Origin: Opitutus sp. ER46
GTDB lineage: Bacteria; Verrucomicrobiota; Verrucomicrobiia; Opitutales; Opitutaceae
Reading direction: 5' to 3'
DNA length: 64,000 nucleotides
NCBI RefSeq assembly: GCF_003054705.1
Contig: NZ_QAYX01000024.1
Span: 124,001-188,000, forward strand
A model generated the notes under the pieces. The model did no database searches. It saw only the letters and a program-made list of their open reading frames with translations, and was not told where the DNA came from. Within the stretch, counting starts at the first letter, position 1, and each line of letters opens with the position of its first letter. Below, in pieces: positions 9,620 through 19,519 of this stretch. A program made the position numbers and the translations under genes.

Positions 9620-12010
9620 GTGGGCCACCCCGCTTTGCGCCGCGTTACTCGAAACTTCCCGAGACTCCGCCGTCTCGCCGGCGTGCTGGCCTTCGCCGTG
9701 CTCTCCGGCCCGCTGGGCGCCGCTGGACCGGCTCCCTCCCGGGCGGAGCTGACCGCCCTGTTCGCGCCCGAACGGGTGTCGCAGGTGGCGCTCTCGCCCG
9801 ACGGAAAAACCCTGGTGTGCGTCCTGCGGGAGGGCCGGGCGCTGCGGCTGGTCACCCGCGACCTCGACCATCCCGCCGCCCGTGTGCCCCTGCGCGTCGA
9901 GGTCGAACCCCGGGGTTCGGCGTCCGGGCCGGGCGGCGGGCTCGGCCTGCCGTATCTGTGTTTCATGGACGCCACGACGCTCGTGTATGTCGTGCGCCTG
10001 CCGGCGAAGACCGAGGACGCGGTGCCGTCGGAGGAACTCCATGGGGTGGATCTCCGCACCGGCCAGGACCGGCGCCTGCTGGACCAGACGGTCTTCGAGC
10101 GCGACTACACGCCGCCGGTGCGGCGCCGCCATGTGAACCTCGACATCGAAACGGATGAGCCGGGGGAGATTGGGGAGGAGGGCGAGGACACCACCGCCGT
10201 CGCGCTGCCCGAAACCATCGATGTGCCCCGCGCGTTCCGGGTGCTGGGCCCCGTGCCGGGCGAACCCGGCTTCCTGGTCGTGGAGGCGCTGGGCAATGCG
10301 CTGGTGCCCGTGGAAACGTACCGCGTCGACCTCCGGACCGGCGTGCGGACCGCGGTCGCCGCCGAGGAGGATCCGGCCCGGATGCTGTACGATGGCACGG
10401 GACGTCCGCGCGTGCGGGAAACCGCCCGCGTGCAGGGGGTGGGTGCCGACAACATGGAGGACGAGCGCAGCCCGGTGCTGGCCCGGGCCTCCGGCAAGAT
10501 TGTGCCGCAGGTCTTTGAATATCGCACGGCTCGGGGCTGGCGTCCGCTCGACGCGCTCGTGGGCGCAGCGGCCGGGCTGCGTTTCAGCCACGCCGATGCG
10601 GAGTACTACGAACCGCGTTCACTGCCGCTCGCGTTGGGCGGCGATCCGCGGGTGCTCTATTACGCGTCCAACGTGGGCCGCGACACGTATGCGCTCTTCA
10701 GCCTGGACCTGGAGACCGGGGCGCGGACGTCGGTGTACGCCGCAGCGAAGGTCGATCTCGCCGGTCCGGGCGATGCGTTGAGCGAACGCCCCCTGGTGTT
10801 TGATCGCGCGCGGCGGCTCGTGGGCGTGCACGTGCCCGGCCGTCCCGGTACGACGCACTGGTTCGACGCCGGGCTGGCGCGGCTCCAGGAGGAGGCGGAG
10901 CGTGCGTTTCCGGGGCGCCGCGTGACGCTGCGGGAATGGAGCGACGCGCAGGATCGCGTGCTCGTTGAGGTGGGAGGGCCGGGCGATCCCGGACGCGTTT
11001 ACCTGTTGGAGACGACGCCGCGGCTGCGGTACACCGAGTTACTGCGGCGGGCGGGCAACCTCGACGCCCGGGGGCTGGCTTGGGCGTTCCCCGTGGCGCT
11101 CCCGGCGGCCACGGGCGAACCGCTGGCCGGCAGCCTGACCGTGCCGCGGCGCACCCGCCTGAAGCTGCCGCCGCTGGTGGTGCGTTTGCGCGATGCGCCG
11201 GGCACGCGGGCGGAGCGGGACGAGTTCGATCGCTGGGCGCAGGCGCTCGCGGCGTATGGTTTCATGGTGCTGGACCTCGATTACCGGGGCGCGACGGCTG
11301 GCGACCGGCTGGCGGCGGACGGGTTGCGCCGCGATCCGGATGGAGCGCCGGTGCGGGACGTGGTTGCGGCGCTGGACGCGCTGGCGGCGCAGCATCCGTA
11401 TGACCAGCGGCGCGTGGCCTTGTTGGGGGAAGGGTTTGGCGGCTACGTGGCGCTGCGGGCGTTGGCGCAGTTTCCGGCGCGGTTCCGCGGGGCGATCACA
11501 ATCGATGCGCCCACTGACCTGCGGGCGTGGCTGGCGGAGACCGGCCCCGGGTCGACCGCCGAACTGGAGTCGATGCGTTCGGTCTTCTTCACGACCAAGG
11601 ACGAGGGGCCGGACATCGACAAGATGCTCAATGAAGCTCCGAAGGCGCGGCGGGGTCGGCGTGGCTGGAACCGGCCGGTCCTGCCGGAGCCGATCGCGTG
11701 GCGCCGGGCCTATTTTGGCAACGCGTCGCTGGGCCAGGCTTCGGTGCTGACGCAGGCGGCGGCGTTGCGCGCGCCCGTGCTGATCCTGCAGGACGAAGAC
11801 CGGGCTGATTTTTCGCCGGCGCACGGCCGGAAGCTGCGCGACGCGCTGGAGCGCGCCGGGCAGGAGGTGGAGTACGTGCGATTGCCGCCGACGTACGCGC
11901 AGCGCGATCCGGAGACGTTGGCCCGCGTCGCGCGCCGGATGGGTGAGTTCCTGAACGACCACCTGTTCGACTACCGCGTCGATGTGGGGAAGGAGCGGGA
12001 GGTGAAATGA
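9620..12010 (+). CDS. Module 1: secreted S9 prolyl-oligopeptidase-like protein lacking the catalytic triad
   Basis: About 796 aa from the GTG at 9620. The frame is open back to 9488, but that part overlaps a terminator. The chosen N-terminus has a signal peptide (RRLAGVLAFAVLSGPLGAA). A beta-propeller-like region with the S9 signature (RVSQVALSPDGKTLVCVLRE) is followed by an alpha/beta-hydrolase domain. The nucleophile elbow reads GEGFGG (Gly605) where active S9 enzymes have GxSxGG. The Asp position aligns to QDEDRADF without a suitable Asp, and the His segment reads LPPTYAQRD. It is therefore predicted to be a non-catalytic binding or scaffold protein in the periplasm. It overlaps the next gene by 4 bases (ATGA), indicating translational coupling. 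Module copies 2 and 3 share the same change. Confidence 0.85.
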   Translation: MGHPALRRVTRNFPRLRRLAGVLAFAVLSGPLGAAGPAPSRAELTALFAPERVSQVALSPDGKTLVCVLREGRALRLVTRDLDHPAARVPLRVEVEPRGSASGPGGGLGLPYLCFMDATTLVYVVRLPAKTEDAVPSEELHGVDLRTGQDRRLLDQTVFERDYTPPVRRRHVNLDIETDEPGEIGEEGEDTTAVALPETIDVPRAFRVLGPVPGEPGFLVVEALGNALVPVETYRVDLRTGVRTAVAAEEDPARMLYDGTGRPRVRETARVQGVGADNMEDERSPVLARASGKIVPQVFEYRTARGWRPLDALVGAAAGLRFSHADAEYYEPRSLPLALGGDPRVLYYASNVGRDTYALFSLDLETGARTSVYAAAKVDLAGPGDALSERPLVFDRARRLVGVHVPGRPGTTHWFDAGLARLQEEAERAFPGRRVTLREWSDAQDRVLVEVGGPGDPGRVYLLETTPRLRYTELLRRAGNLDARGLAWAFPVALPAATGEPLAGSLTVPRRTRLKLPPLVVRLRDAPGTRAERDEFDRWAQALAAYGFMVLDLDYRGATAGDRLAADGLRRDPDGAPVRDVVAALDALAAQHPYDQRRVALLGEGFGGYVALRALAQFPARFRGAITIDAPTDLRAWLAETGPGSTAELESMRSVFFTTKDEGPDIDKMLNEAPKARRGRRGWNRPVLPEPIAWRRAYFGNASLGQASVLTQAAALRAPVLILQDEDRADFSPAHGRKLRDALERAGQEVEYVRLPPTYAQRDPETLARVARRMGEFLNDHLFDYRVDVGKEREVK

Positions 12011-13746
12011 AGCGCACGTCGTGGGCGAAACTCGGGACCGTGCTCCGGGCGCTTGGCTGGCTCGCGTTGCTGGCGTCGGCGCCATCGGGGACGGTGGCGG
12101 CACCGGCGGAGGCGCCGCTCGAAATGCCCCCGATGATCGTGTCGGAAGGCACGACGCGGAAGCCGTGGCGTTACGCGGCGGCGCCCGGGATCGAGATCCT
12201 CGGCCGGTGCGACGACTCCGACCTGCGCGATCTCATCCGGCGGAATCACGCACTCACGCACCTCATGCGGGTCATCCTGCCCGACGAACTCCAGTTTCAC
12301 ACCAGCGTTCCCCGGATGGTCGTGGTGGTGGAGGCGTCGTCGGCGCCGACGCTCGCGCGCGACTTTCTGGAACGGTTTGGGGAGGTCGCCGAGGGCGGCG
12401 GCGCGCGGCGACCGGGCGATGGGGCCGCGGCGCGGGCGGAGGGGAAGGCAGGAACGCAGGAGCCGGTGGCCGTTCCGCGCGACGTCCGCGTGTTCCCGAA
12501 CCTGATGCTGCAGGACCTGGATGCGTTCATGATGTTCGCGATGGTGGAGCCGGGGGCCTTCAACGCGGCGGACTATCGGTTTACGGAAGAGCACCTGCGG
12601 GTGATGCTGACCAACCGCACCCCGGCGCTGCCGGTGTGGTTTGTTGAAGGCTGGCTGCGCATGTACCGGGCCTCGCGCTTCGGCGACGACGAGATCGTGC
12701 TGGCGCCGCTCGCGTGGCTCTCCGCCAGTGAAGTCGAAAACCTGCAGGCCGATCCCGACCTGCCGCGGCGTGTGATGCCGCTGCCGGCCTTCTTCGCGCT
12801 GCGTGCCGAGCCGACCGACGCCGCCGATGCGGCGGCTTGGCGTGGCCAAGCGGAGCTGCTGGTGCGCTGGATGCTTGCGACGCCGGAGCGGCGCGCCGCG
12901 ATGGGACGCTTCGTGAGCGGGGCGGCGGCCGAGGGTGAATCTGAGGCCCTCGTGCGGACCTGCTTCGGCGTCGACTACGCCACGCTGCGTGACGAGCTCA
13001 GCGACTCGCTGCTTTCACAGGTCGTCGAGTTTCGCCGCATCCCGACGGAGCGGCCGCCGCGGCTGCGCGGGATGGTGAGCCACATCGCGACGCCGGCGGA
13101 GATCGGCCGGTTGAAAGGCGAGTGGGAGCGGCTCGAGACGAACTACGTGCGGCTCCGGCATCCGGCGTACGCGTCGAAGTATCTGGAGCTGGCGCGCGAG
13201 ACGATTGCGAAGGCGCGCGAGTCGGCACCGGGCGACCCCGGGCTTTTGGCGGTGGCGGGTTTGCTTGCCTGTGACCAGGGATTGCCGGAAGAGGCGCGAC
13301 CGCTCCTGGAGGCTGCGGCCGCGCGCCAGCTTTGCCGGCCGCGCGTGTACGCGGAGCTGGCCGGGCTACGGCTCGACGAAATGGGCAAGGGCGAGGCCGG
13401 GGAGGCGCGGCGGCTCAGCGTGGCGCAGGCGGAGATTGTGGTGGAGACCCTGGCGCTGGCGCAGAAGCAGCAGCCTCCGCTCGCGCTGACCTATGGCACG
13501 CTCGCGGCGGCGTGGGCGCGCAGCGACATGCCGCTGACCGTCGCTGACCTCGCGGTGTTGGCCGATGGCCTGCGCCGTTTCCCGCGCAATCTGCAGTTGT
13601 TGTACTTTGGGGCCATCCTGGAGGCGCGGCACCAATCGATCGCCCAGGGCCTGGCTCTGGCCGAGCGGGGCCTCGCCACCGCCACCACGCCGGCCGCCCA
13701 GCAGCGTTTCCGCGACCTGATCGCCGCGCTGAAGCGCAGCCCATAG
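12007..13746 (+). CDS. Module 1: secreted helical-repeat partner protein of unknown function
   Basis: 579 aa, coupled by an ATGA overlap to the upstream S9-like gene. A signal peptide (VLRALGWLALLASAPSGTVA) is followed by a conserved start of the mature chain, MPPMIVSE, then PWRY and GIEILGRCDDSDL. Around residues 200-215 is FTEEHLR, then LPVWFVEGW, resembling the distal part of gluzincin/peptidase-MA sites, but the first His and the Glu of HExxH are missing. The C-terminal half is helical and TPR-like ([25 protein letters not shown]). It is paralogous to the genes at 16310 and 21685. The last 29 codons and the 3' flank are almost identical to those of the copy at 16310. The family was not recognised; a role as partner of the pseudo-peptidase is inferred from coupling. 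Confidence 0.85.
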   Translation: MKRTSWAKLGTVLRALGWLALLASAPSGTVAAPAEAPLEMPPMIVSEGTTRKPWRYAAAPGIEILGRCDDSDLRDLIRRNHALTHLMRVILPDELQFHTSVPRMVVVVEASSAPTLARDFLERFGEVAEGGGARRPGDGAAARAEGKAGTQEPVAVPRDVRVFPNLMLQDLDAFMMFAMVEPGAFNAADYRFTEEHLRVMLTNRTPALPVWFVEGWLRMYRASRFGDDEIVLAPLAWLSASEVENLQADPDLPRRVMPLPAFFALRAEPTDAADAAAWRGQAELLVRWMLATPERRAAMGRFVSGAAAEGESEALVRTCFGVDYATLRDELSDSLLSQVVEFRRIPTERPPRLRGMVSHIATPAEIGRLKGEWERLETNYVRLRHPAYASKYLELARETIAKARESAPGDPGLLAVAGLLACDQGLPEEARPLLEAAAARQLCRPRVYAELAGLRLDEMGKGEAGEARRLSVAQAEIVVETLALAQKQQPPLALTYGTLAAAWARSDMPLTVADLAVLADGLRRFPRNLQLLYFGAILEARHQSIAQGLALAERGLATATTPAAQQRFRDLIAALKRSP

Positions 13747-13791
13747 CGCGCGTGCTTTCTGCCCCAAGACCCCGCAACGGCGGGGCCCGGC
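13658..13791 (+). repeat. 134-bp near-identical 3'-end block, copy A
   Basis: Aligns without gaps to 17946-18079 with five mismatches by eye (about 96 percent). It covers the last 29 codons of the module 1 partner gene, its stop and a small hairpin. The rest of the two genes is far more diverged, suggesting gene conversion or recombination at the module boundary. Confidence 0.9.
13770..13785 (+). terminator. Short hairpin after module 1
   Basis: 6-bp stem CCCCGC/GCGGGG with an AACG loop, 24 bases past the stop of the module 1 partner gene. An identical hairpin occurs at 18058-18073 after module 2. Confidence 0.6.
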
Positions 13792-13809
13792 CGGATGCCC
13801 TGGAGCAAA

Positions 13810-13874
13810 ATGTGACGCCGTGACGGCCTGACCCCGTTTGCCTGAGACGGGGTCAGGCCGTCACCGCGTCACAT
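13810..13874. repeat. REP-like palindrome, copy 2
   Basis: Arms 13810-13837 and 13847-13874 (28 bases, one mismatch) with a 9-base loop TTGCCTGAG. It separates module 1 from module 2. The remaining gap, 13875-14099, shows no gene; its first bases resemble those after the palindrome at 19356. Confidence 0.9.
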
Positions 13875-14099
13875 TCCGTTCATAATTGGGGGCAGCGCGT
13901 CAGTATCCCGTCTCGGGTCCAGATAACTTGATTGGTCTTCGACCTGAGCCAAGGGGGCATCCGGCGTGGGAGGGGTGAGAAAACCGACCGGACCGCCGGC
14001 GGGCATTCGTGTGTCGACCCCGAAGGAGCGCCGGTTCAGCCTACGCGGGCTCGTTACCCAGACCCGTTTCCGACTCTCTGTCCGCCTGTTTCGTTGCCC

Positions 14100-16313
14100 G
14101 TGTCGTCCTGCGTCAGATCGATTCTCGCCTGCGTCGCCCCGGCGCTTCTCCTCGTGCTCTCGCCCACCGCCGCGCGTGCGTCGGATGTGACGCGTGGGCA
14201 GCTGACAGCGCTCCTGAGCCCCGATCGGATCATTGCCGCCACGCTCGCTCCCGATGGTCGCCATGTCGCCTTTGTGGCCCAGGAGCCGGACCGGACGTCG
14301 CTGCTAATCCGTGATCTGGACGCCGCCGCGGCGGAGACCGTCACGGTGTGGAGCGGAGCTGGGACGGCGCGGACCTTTTCGTTTCGAGCGACGGCGTCGT
14401 TCTCGGATCGGGTGAACTTTCTTGGGTGGGCGGATGCCCAGACCTTCGTGTACGGGCTGCACGAGGGGGCAGACGGGCATGGTCCCGAGCTGGAACTGCA
14501 CGTGGTGGACGCCAGCGGTCGCAATCGCCGCAGGCTGATCGACTCCGACTCACTGGCGGTGGTTCACGGCTCCGGCAGCGAGGCGAAGGCGAGGCCTTTC
14601 ATTGTCCTTGGTTTTGCTGCCGGCGCCGCGCCTGAGGTTCTGGTGCAGGTCGGCTCCGGCATTGCGGGCGTCGAGGTCCTGGCGATCGATCCGCAGACGG
14701 GACGGCGCCGGACGATCGCCGATGAACGGCGGAGAGGACGCTACCTGTGCGACGCGACAGGCGAGCCACGGATTTTCTGCCCATTTGAGGAGGACGCGGG
14801 CAAGGACCCCCAGTTCGAATACCGCCCCGCCCACAGCAAGCGCTGGCAAGCGCTCGAGCAACGCGTCCCTGAACTACGCTTCCGGGCCAGCGACTCCGCG
14901 TATTTCGAACCACACGCCTTCCCGCTGGGCTTTGGTGGCGAGAGCGAGGGGCTGTACTTTGCGACAAACGTGGGACGGGACACGTACGCCGTGCGCCTGC
15001 TGAGGCTGGAACGTGAGGCGCACACGGCGTGTGTTGCCGAGGACGCCGCGTACGACCTTGCCAAGCCGGATGACGCCTTCGGTGAGGGGCCGCTGGTGTT
15101 CGATCGTGCGCGCCGGCTGGCGGGGGTCCGGCGACCGGCCGCTGGGGCCGGCACACGCTGGCTCAACCCTGAACTGCAACGGCTGCAGGACGAGTTGGAC
15201 GCCCGGTTCGTCGGTGCATCCGTGACGATCATCGAGTGGACGGAGGCGTACGATCGCGTGCTGGTTCACGTCGCGGAAGACGGTACCGCTGGACGGCTGC
15301 ATCTCGCACGCCGCGGCGCCACGCTCGAGGTCGCGGAGATTCTCCGTCCGTTGGACCCGACGTCGGCGGAGGCGCGGCCGACGGTCCTGCCGCTGGTGGT
15401 TACAGCGCCCGCCGGGCACACGCTCTCCGGGTGCATCACGTTGGCGCACGAACCCCGGCGCGATCCGGCTCCGTTGGTTGTTGTCCTGCATGACCTGCTC
15501 CGACCGGCACTGCAGACCGCGGACCCATCGGTTCCGTGGCGACCCATCAGTCGTCGGCATCGGCTGGCCCAGTCGCTCGCCGCGTTTGGTTTTCATGTGC
15601 TCGAAGTCGAGTGCCGCGGCACGTCGGGGCGGGGGGCGGCATTTCGGAACACGCTCAAAGATGCTCCGGTTCGCGCGCCGCTCGACGATGTACAGGCGAT
15701 GCTGGCGGCCGCCGCTCGGGTACAGGCGTGCGACGTCCGGCGCGTTTCGATCGTCGGGGAAGGCTATGGTGGTTTGCTCGCGCTGCGTGCGCTGGGGTTG
15801 TTTCCGAACCAGTTCCGCGCCGCGGTGAGCATCCAGGCACCGATGGATCTCGCCGCCTGGATTCAGGCGCCAGTCACCGCGCCCCTGTTGCCAATCGATG
15901 AGAAGCCGCTGCCCTTCGAAGGAGGCGAGGGACGGCCGATGTTGATTGCGCCAGCGGTTCGCGGCCCGCACTGGCGGCGGTCGGCCTGGCAGATGCGTTT
16001 CGGAGCATTTTTCGGCGGGAATGCCGCCTGGTTGCGCGAGGCCTCGGTCACGACTGACGTCGGCGCGCTCGGAGCCCCGGTGCTCGTGCTCGAAGATCCA
16101 GCGCCGCTCCTGCAGCCGGGCCCGGGCGGACGCGAACTGTACCACCGCGTGAAGCGTGCGGGCAAAGCGGCGGAGTACCGCGCGCTGCACGGCCCGCTGC
16201 TGGCAGGCGCGGTGGAGGAGCAACTCGCCGCGGTGACGCATCTAGCCGGGTTCCTGAACACCCACCTCTACGATTACGCGGTGCAAGTTGGGGCCGAGAA
16301 GGAGGTGCCGTGA
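14100..16313 (+). CDS. Module 2: secreted S9 prolyl-oligopeptidase-like protein lacking the catalytic triad
   Basis: About 737 aa from the GTG at 14100. A TTG at 13932 would add 56 unlikely residues. GTG 14100 gives a good signal peptide (CVRSILACVAPALLLVLSPT) and aligns with the GTG start of module 3. The propeller-like N-terminal region begins DRIIAATLAPDGRHVAFVAQ. The hydrolase domain has the elbow GEGYGG with Gly555 in place of Ser; the Asp region reads LEDPAPLLQPGPGG; the final segment (ALHGPLLAG) contains a His of uncertain alignment. At least the Ser and Asp are lost, so peptidase activity is not expected. It overlaps the partner gene by GTGA. Confidence 0.85.
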   Translation: MSSCVRSILACVAPALLLVLSPTAARASDVTRGQLTALLSPDRIIAATLAPDGRHVAFVAQEPDRTSLLIRDLDAAAAETVTVWSGAGTARTFSFRATASFSDRVNFLGWADAQTFVYGLHEGADGHGPELELHVVDASGRNRRRLIDSDSLAVVHGSGSEAKARPFIVLGFAAGAAPEVLVQVGSGIAGVEVLAIDPQTGRRRTIADERRRGRYLCDATGEPRIFCPFEEDAGKDPQFEYRPAHSKRWQALEQRVPELRFRASDSAYFEPHAFPLGFGGESEGLYFATNVGRDTYAVRLLRLEREAHTACVAEDAAYDLAKPDDAFGEGPLVFDRARRLAGVRRPAAGAGTRWLNPELQRLQDELDARFVGASVTIIEWTEAYDRVLVHVAEDGTAGRLHLARRGATLEVAEILRPLDPTSAEARPTVLPLVVTAPAGHTLSGCITLAHEPRRDPAPLVVVLHDLLRPALQTADPSVPWRPISRRHRLAQSLAAFGFHVLEVECRGTSGRGAAFRNTLKDAPVRAPLDDVQAMLAAAARVQACDVRRVSIVGEGYGGLLALRALGLFPNQFRAAVSIQAPMDLAAWIQAPVTAPLLPIDEKPLPFEGGEGRPMLIAPAVRGPHWRRSAWQMRFGAFFGGNAAWLREASVTTDVGALGAPVLVLEDPAPLLQPGPGGRELYHRVKRAGKAAEYRALHGPLLAGAVEEQLAAVTHLAGFLNTHLYDYAVQVGAEKEVP

Positions 16314-18034
16314 GCACGCCGTGGGCACGCGGATGGAGATCGCTGCTGTTTCTTGCGTTCGGCGCGACGCTCGTCGCGGGCGCGGGTGGTGCGCCGGCCG
16401 TTGACGCGGACAGGGTGGTGGCCTTGCCGCCCTTGATCGTGAGCGACGTTTCGGGGCGACAGCCCTGGCGTTATCTGGCCGCGCCCGGCGTCGAGATCCT
16501 TGGGCGCTGCGACGACGCGATCATGTGCGAGCTCGTGGAGCGGGAGCATCGGCAGAACGAGCGCATGCGCGTGCTGCTGCCGGAGGAGCTGCGTTTCCGC
16601 TCCGATGAACCGAAGACCGTCATCCTGGTGGATGCGCAGCTGGCGCCGAAGCTCGCACGCGGGTTTGTCGAACAACTTGGCGACGTGGCGGCTGGGCTGG
16701 CGGAGACGAGGGACACGGCGGTCGCGCGGCGGCCCCCGGCCGCGGCGGGTCTCGAGGCATTGCTGGCGAGCCTCAACGCGCGGCTCCTGCCGAACCTGGT
16801 GCTCGACGCGGAGGATCATTTCGTGACGTACGCTCTCGTGGAACGGGGACCCGCGGCGGGGCGTTTCTTCTTCACGCGGGAGCACTGGCGGCAGGCGATG
16901 ACGCGGCGGACGCCAGCGTTGCCGCCATGGTTTGTAGAAGGATGGATGCAGCTGCTGGATGGGCTGAGCGGAGACGATGACGCGTTCGAACTGCGGCCGA
17001 TGACGTGGCTGTCCCTCGAGGATACGGCTCGCTTGCAGCGGGATCCGGATGCGCCGCGAGGATTGCTCCCGCTCGCGGAGTTTTTCACGGCAAAGCCGAA
17101 GACGCTGACCGAGGCGGGGCGCCGGTTGTGGCTCGACCAGGCGGAGTTGCTGCTGCGGTGGGGGCTCGACGAGCCGAAGCGCCGCGAGGCACTGTGGCGG
17201 TTCGTCGCAGCGGCGGCGCGCAACGGCGTGTCGGACGCGCTGTGCCAGGAGAGCTTCGGGATGGGTTATGCGCGGTTGCAGGAGCGGCTCGGCGAGTTCG
17301 TCGAGGCGGCGACGAGCCGGGCCTGCGTGTTGCGTTTCCCCACCCTGGCGCGGGTGCCCAAATCAGAGGTGCGGGACGCAACGCCGGCAGAGATCAATCG
17401 CCTGAAGGGCGAGTGGGAAAGATTGGCGCTGGGCTATGTGCGGGCGCGCTATCCCGGGTATGACAAGCCGTATGAAGCGGCGGTGCGCGAGACCGTGGGA
17501 CGTGGGCTCGACCGCGCGCCGCAGGATGCGGCGGTACTGGGGCTCGCGGGCTTGTTGGAGATCGACCTTGGTCGGACCGAGGCGGCGCGGGCCCTGCTGA
17601 CACGAGCGGTGGACGCTGGGGCGACCCGCGCTCTCGTGCGAGTTCGCCTCGCGGCTCTGCGACTCGCAGAGGCGCGGCGGGAAGCTGGTCGCGACGGCGA
17701 GGTGGCGACGGCAGAGGTGGCCGAGTTGGAACACGTGCTTGCGCCCACGTGGCAACGGCAGCCGGCGCTCGCGAGTGGCTATGCGGTGCTCGCTGAAGCG
17801 TGGTATCGTGGCGGAGGTCCACTGACACCGGTGGCGCGCGAGCGATTGCAGGAAGGGCTAGCCTGTTTTCCGGAGCATCTCTCGTTGCTCTTTTTTGCCG
17901 CGCGCCTCGAGGCGCGGAGCGGCGATGCGCATGAGGCCGAGGAGTTGGCCGAGCGGGGCCTCGCCACCGCCACCACCCCCGCCGCCCAGCAGCGTTTCCG
18001 CGACCTGATCGCCGCGCTGAAGCGCAGTCCATAG
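16310..18034 (+). CDS. Module 2: secreted helical-repeat partner protein of unknown function
   Basis: 574 aa starting with a GTG that overlaps the upstream stop (GTGA). A signal peptide (SLLFLAFGATLVAGAGGAPA) precedes the family start LPPLIVSD, PWRY and GVEILGRCDDAIM. The gluzincin-like relic reads FTREHWR, then LPPWFVEGW, again without an HExxH. The helical C-terminus ends in the same 29 residues (LAERGLATATTPAAQQRFRD onward) as the module 1 partner. A hairpin and the IS-split palindrome follow directly. Function not recognised. Confidence 0.85.
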   Translation: MSTPWARGWRSLLFLAFGATLVAGAGGAPAVDADRVVALPPLIVSDVSGRQPWRYLAAPGVEILGRCDDAIMCELVEREHRQNERMRVLLPEELRFRSDEPKTVILVDAQLAPKLARGFVEQLGDVAAGLAETRDTAVARRPPAAAGLEALLASLNARLLPNLVLDAEDHFVTYALVERGPAAGRFFFTREHWRQAMTRRTPALPPWFVEGWMQLLDGLSGDDDAFELRPMTWLSLEDTARLQRDPDAPRGLLPLAEFFTAKPKTLTEAGRRLWLDQAELLLRWGLDEPKRREALWRFVAAAARNGVSDALCQESFGMGYARLQERLGEFVEAATSRACVLRFPTLARVPKSEVRDATPAEINRLKGEWERLALGYVRARYPGYDKPYEAAVRETVGRGLDRAPQDAAVLGLAGLLEIDLGRTEAARALLTRAVDAGATRALVRVRLAALRLAEARREAGRDGEVATAEVAELEHVLAPTWQRQPALASGYAVLAEAWYRGGGPLTPVARERLQEGLACFPEHLSLLFFAARLEARSGDAHEAEELAERGLATATTPAAQQRFRDLIAALKRSP

Positions 18035-18079
18035 CGCGGGTGCTTTCTGCCGCAAGACCCCGCAACGGCGGGGCCCGGC
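17946..18079 (+). repeat. 134-bp near-identical 3'-end block, copy B
   Basis: Counterpart of 13658-13791 with five mismatches. It includes the end of the module 2 partner gene and the hairpin at 18058-18073. Both copies are followed 18 bases later by a REP-like palindrome. Confidence 0.9.
18058..18073 (+). terminator. Short hairpin after module 2
   Basis: Same CCCCGC/GCGGGG stem and AACG loop as the hairpin after module 1, 24 bases past the stop. Confidence 0.6.
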
Positions 18080-18135
18080 TGGAGATTTTCGTGAGAAATG
18101 TGACGCCGTGACGCCCTTGTATCTTGGACGGTGAA

Positions 18136-19307
<1,172 letters not shown>

Positions 19308-19519
19308 AAGACCGTTGCTGACCCCGTCTCAGGCAAACGGGGTGACCGCGTCACATGCGTTCAATGGAGACCGGGGGCGGCGTCAGTTTGTCGGGTTCGC
19401 GGGGGGCAGAGAGGCGGCTTGGGCTGTGGCATGGCCGGTTGGCTGTCGTAAAAAGTTGTTGTGAATGGTGTTCGTTTGGCGCGACGGTGGCGTCCTGCGC
19501 TTAGATAACCTCCGCGTCC

